Shown here in pieces: positions 22,725-23,336 of a stretch of 23,336 nucleotides of DNA; position 1 is the first letter of the stretch; each line of letters begins with the position of its first letter. Origin of the DNA: an uncultured Lachnospiraceae bacterium (GTDB lineage: Bacteria > Bacillota_A > Clostridia > Lachnospirales > Lachnospiraceae). The DNA lies in contig CAJUMT010000024.1 in NCBI GenBank assembly GCA_910587495.1, forward strand, positions 1 through 23,336, given 5' to 3'. The notes under the pieces were generated by a model that made no database searches, was not told the origin of the DNA, and saw only the letters and a list, made by a program, of their open reading frames with translations. The position numbers and the translations under genes were made by a program.

Positions 22725-23134
22725 CAAAAAGAAATACTATGGCCAGTAACAGGATACCTGTATAGGGGTCTGACGGTTGTATACGGACGGGCCAGGTTAT
22801 CTCCGAAAATTGCCGCAAAATAATAAAAAGGGGAACCTTTACAGAGAGATTCTGACATAGGGCGGAGTTTTCCGCTGTACCGGTTACTCACCCTGTATGG
22901 CGAACACTGGCGGTGAAGGATTTTCACCTGATAAGACAAGGCTATGCTGTTTGCCCCTTATCAGGTTCGTGGTCAAAGACCTGCTGCCGGAAGTGCCTCT
23001 CTGACACGCTATGCGGCGTGAGGTGGATTCTACGGTTAGAAATAAAGCACAGGAATCATAAAACGGACATTAAAAGCCTGCAAGGGTATATTTGTATGCC
23101 TGTGGGCATAAAAACGGGAAATTTAAGATACAGA
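22725..23134. other. About 410 nt without a supported gene, hairpin-rich
   Basis: No open frame here has a Shine-Dalgarno and a plausible protein; the longest (GTG 22913 to 23167) is Cys/Arg-rich and runs over the toxin promoter. Several local stems are visible: ACCTGATAAG/CTTATCAGGT (22926-22935 with 22957-22966), the CACGC/GCGTG element around 23005-23020 and TATGCC-TGTG-GGCATA (23095-23110). Together they look more like structured RNA than spacer. A long phage-type non-coding RNA is possible but unproven. Confidence 0.4.
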
Positions 23135-23163
23135 TTGAAGAAAAAACGACTGTATGGTAAAAT
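23135..23163 (+). promoter_or_regulatory. Promoter of the holin-like toxin
   Basis: TTGAAG (23135-23140) and TAAAAT (23158-23163) are separated by 17 bp, and TGG just before the -10 makes it an extended -10 promoter. The start point should be near 23170, so the leader is about 85 nt and begins just before the CCCTCC/GGAGGG elements. Confidence 0.75.
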
Positions 23164-23199
23164 ATGAGACAGGAAAACCAGAGCGCACAAGGCGGCTTA

Positions 23200-23247
23200 C
23201 CCTCCACTTTCGGAGGGGCGAACCCTCCGGACGTACCGAAAGGAGGG
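23200..23247 (+). promoter_or_regulatory. Alternating CCCTCC/GGAGGG leader controlling the toxin RBS
   Basis: Four segments alternate: CCCTCC (23200-23205), GGAGGG (23212-23217), CCCTCC (23223-23228) and GGAGGG (23242-23247). The last is the toxin's Shine-Dalgarno. Pairing 1:2 with 3:4 buries the Shine-Dalgarno, helped by CGG/CCG at 23228-23230 and 23236-23238. Pairing 2:3 (7 bp including flanking C and G, loop GCGAA) leaves it free. This looks like a built-in translation switch of the sort seen in type I toxin mRNAs. Confidence 0.65.
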
Positions 23248-23254
23248 CGAGCAG

Positions 23255-23336
23255 ATGATTACATACTCTGATCTGATTCAGACAGGTATATTCATTGTTG
23301 CCCTGATCGGATTGTGTTATACGATCTTTAAGGGAA
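23255..23336 (+). CDS. Holin-like type I toxin (3' end outside window)
   Basis: Starts at ATG 23255 with a very strong Shine-Dalgarno (AAAGGAGGG, 23239-23247) 7 bp upstream. The 27 residues visible begin MITYSDLIQTGIFIVALIGL, then CYTIFKG: one membrane helix and the start of a basic tail. This is the pattern of the putative holin-like toxins (Hol_Tox, PF16935) frequent in gut Bacillota, usually only 30-40 residues long. Such peptides damage the membrane when overproduced and are normally silenced by an antisense RNA, which would lie over the 3' end beyond the window. It has its own promoter and the folded leader described above. The family assignment is by pattern, and the peptide is cut by the window end. 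Confidence 0.75.
   Translation, partial: MITYSDLIQTGIFIVALIGLCYTIFKG

Larger units (their letters stand above)
16678..23336. mobile_element. Prophage-like integrated element, left part (continues past window)
   Basis: From 16678 onward the gene content is phage-like: a leftward repressor, an AT-rich divergent control region, a DUF6462-like excisionase, a CHC2-type protein, an SF3 helicase, a nuclease, many small unknown genes and a holin-like toxin. The boundary with the chromosome lies between the lysS stop (16518) and 16678. No integrase, large terminase, portal or capsid gene is visible, so prophage, satellite and ICE remain possible; immunity plus replication modules favour a prophage or satellite. 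Confidence 0.7.

Noticed and set aside
22913..23167. 84-residue open frame starting at GTG
   Set aside because: No Shine-Dalgarno, a Cys/Arg-rich composition unlike a folded protein, and it runs through the toxin promoter and several stems.

Overview
The window looks like chromosome of a Gram-positive Clostridia, probably a Lachnospiraceae gut bacterium. The grounds are strong Shine-Dalgarno boxes (AGGAGG type) before nearly every gene, sigma-A type promoters with 17-bp spacers, a greA-lysS pair, a DUF6145-like gene before dusB, and a DUF6462-like excisionase and holin-like toxin of types I associate with that family. The family placement is inference. I see no tRNA, rRNA or CRISPR array.

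Region 1 (1-1314) is the edge of an accessory locus: the C-terminal end of an AAA/SMC-like ATPase, an unrecognised short ORF, RNase H1 (rnhA), and a well-positioned RBS leading only to a 38-codon ORF. Region 2 (1253-7206) is a complete ribose operon, rbsR-rbsK-rbsD-rbsA-rbsC-rbsB. It has a textbook promoter, overlapping palindromic operator sequences just downstream of the start point, and a hairpin after rbsB.

Region 3 (7279-16659) is housekeeping: a DUF1883-like protein; a secreted SH3/SleB-type cell wall hydrolase behind a promoter with a match to the WalR box; an NfeD/SPFH membrane pair; argF; a small membrane protein with birA; a DUF6145-like gene with dusB; a hypothetical gene; and greA-lysS, ending at a strong two-way terminator.

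Region 4 (16678 to the end) is the early and replication region of a prophage or related integrated element, cut by the window edge. A leftward repressor without a visible S24 peptidase domain faces a rightward gene set across an AT-rich operator region. The rightward genes are a DUF6462-like excisionase, a CHC2-primase-like protein that has lost all four zinc ligands, an SF3 (P4/D5-type) helicase, a repeat-rich candidate origin, an ERCC4-type nuclease and several unrecognised small proteins. No integrase, capsid or portal gene is visible.

The right edge holds about 410 nt of apparently non-coding, hairpin-rich DNA. After it comes a strong promoter driving a small hydrophobic toxin of the holin-like (type I toxin-antitoxin) kind. 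Its leader contains four alternating CCCTCC/GGAGGG segments, the last being the Shine-Dalgarno sequence, so it could fold two mutually exclusive ways. This is the most interesting signal in the window.
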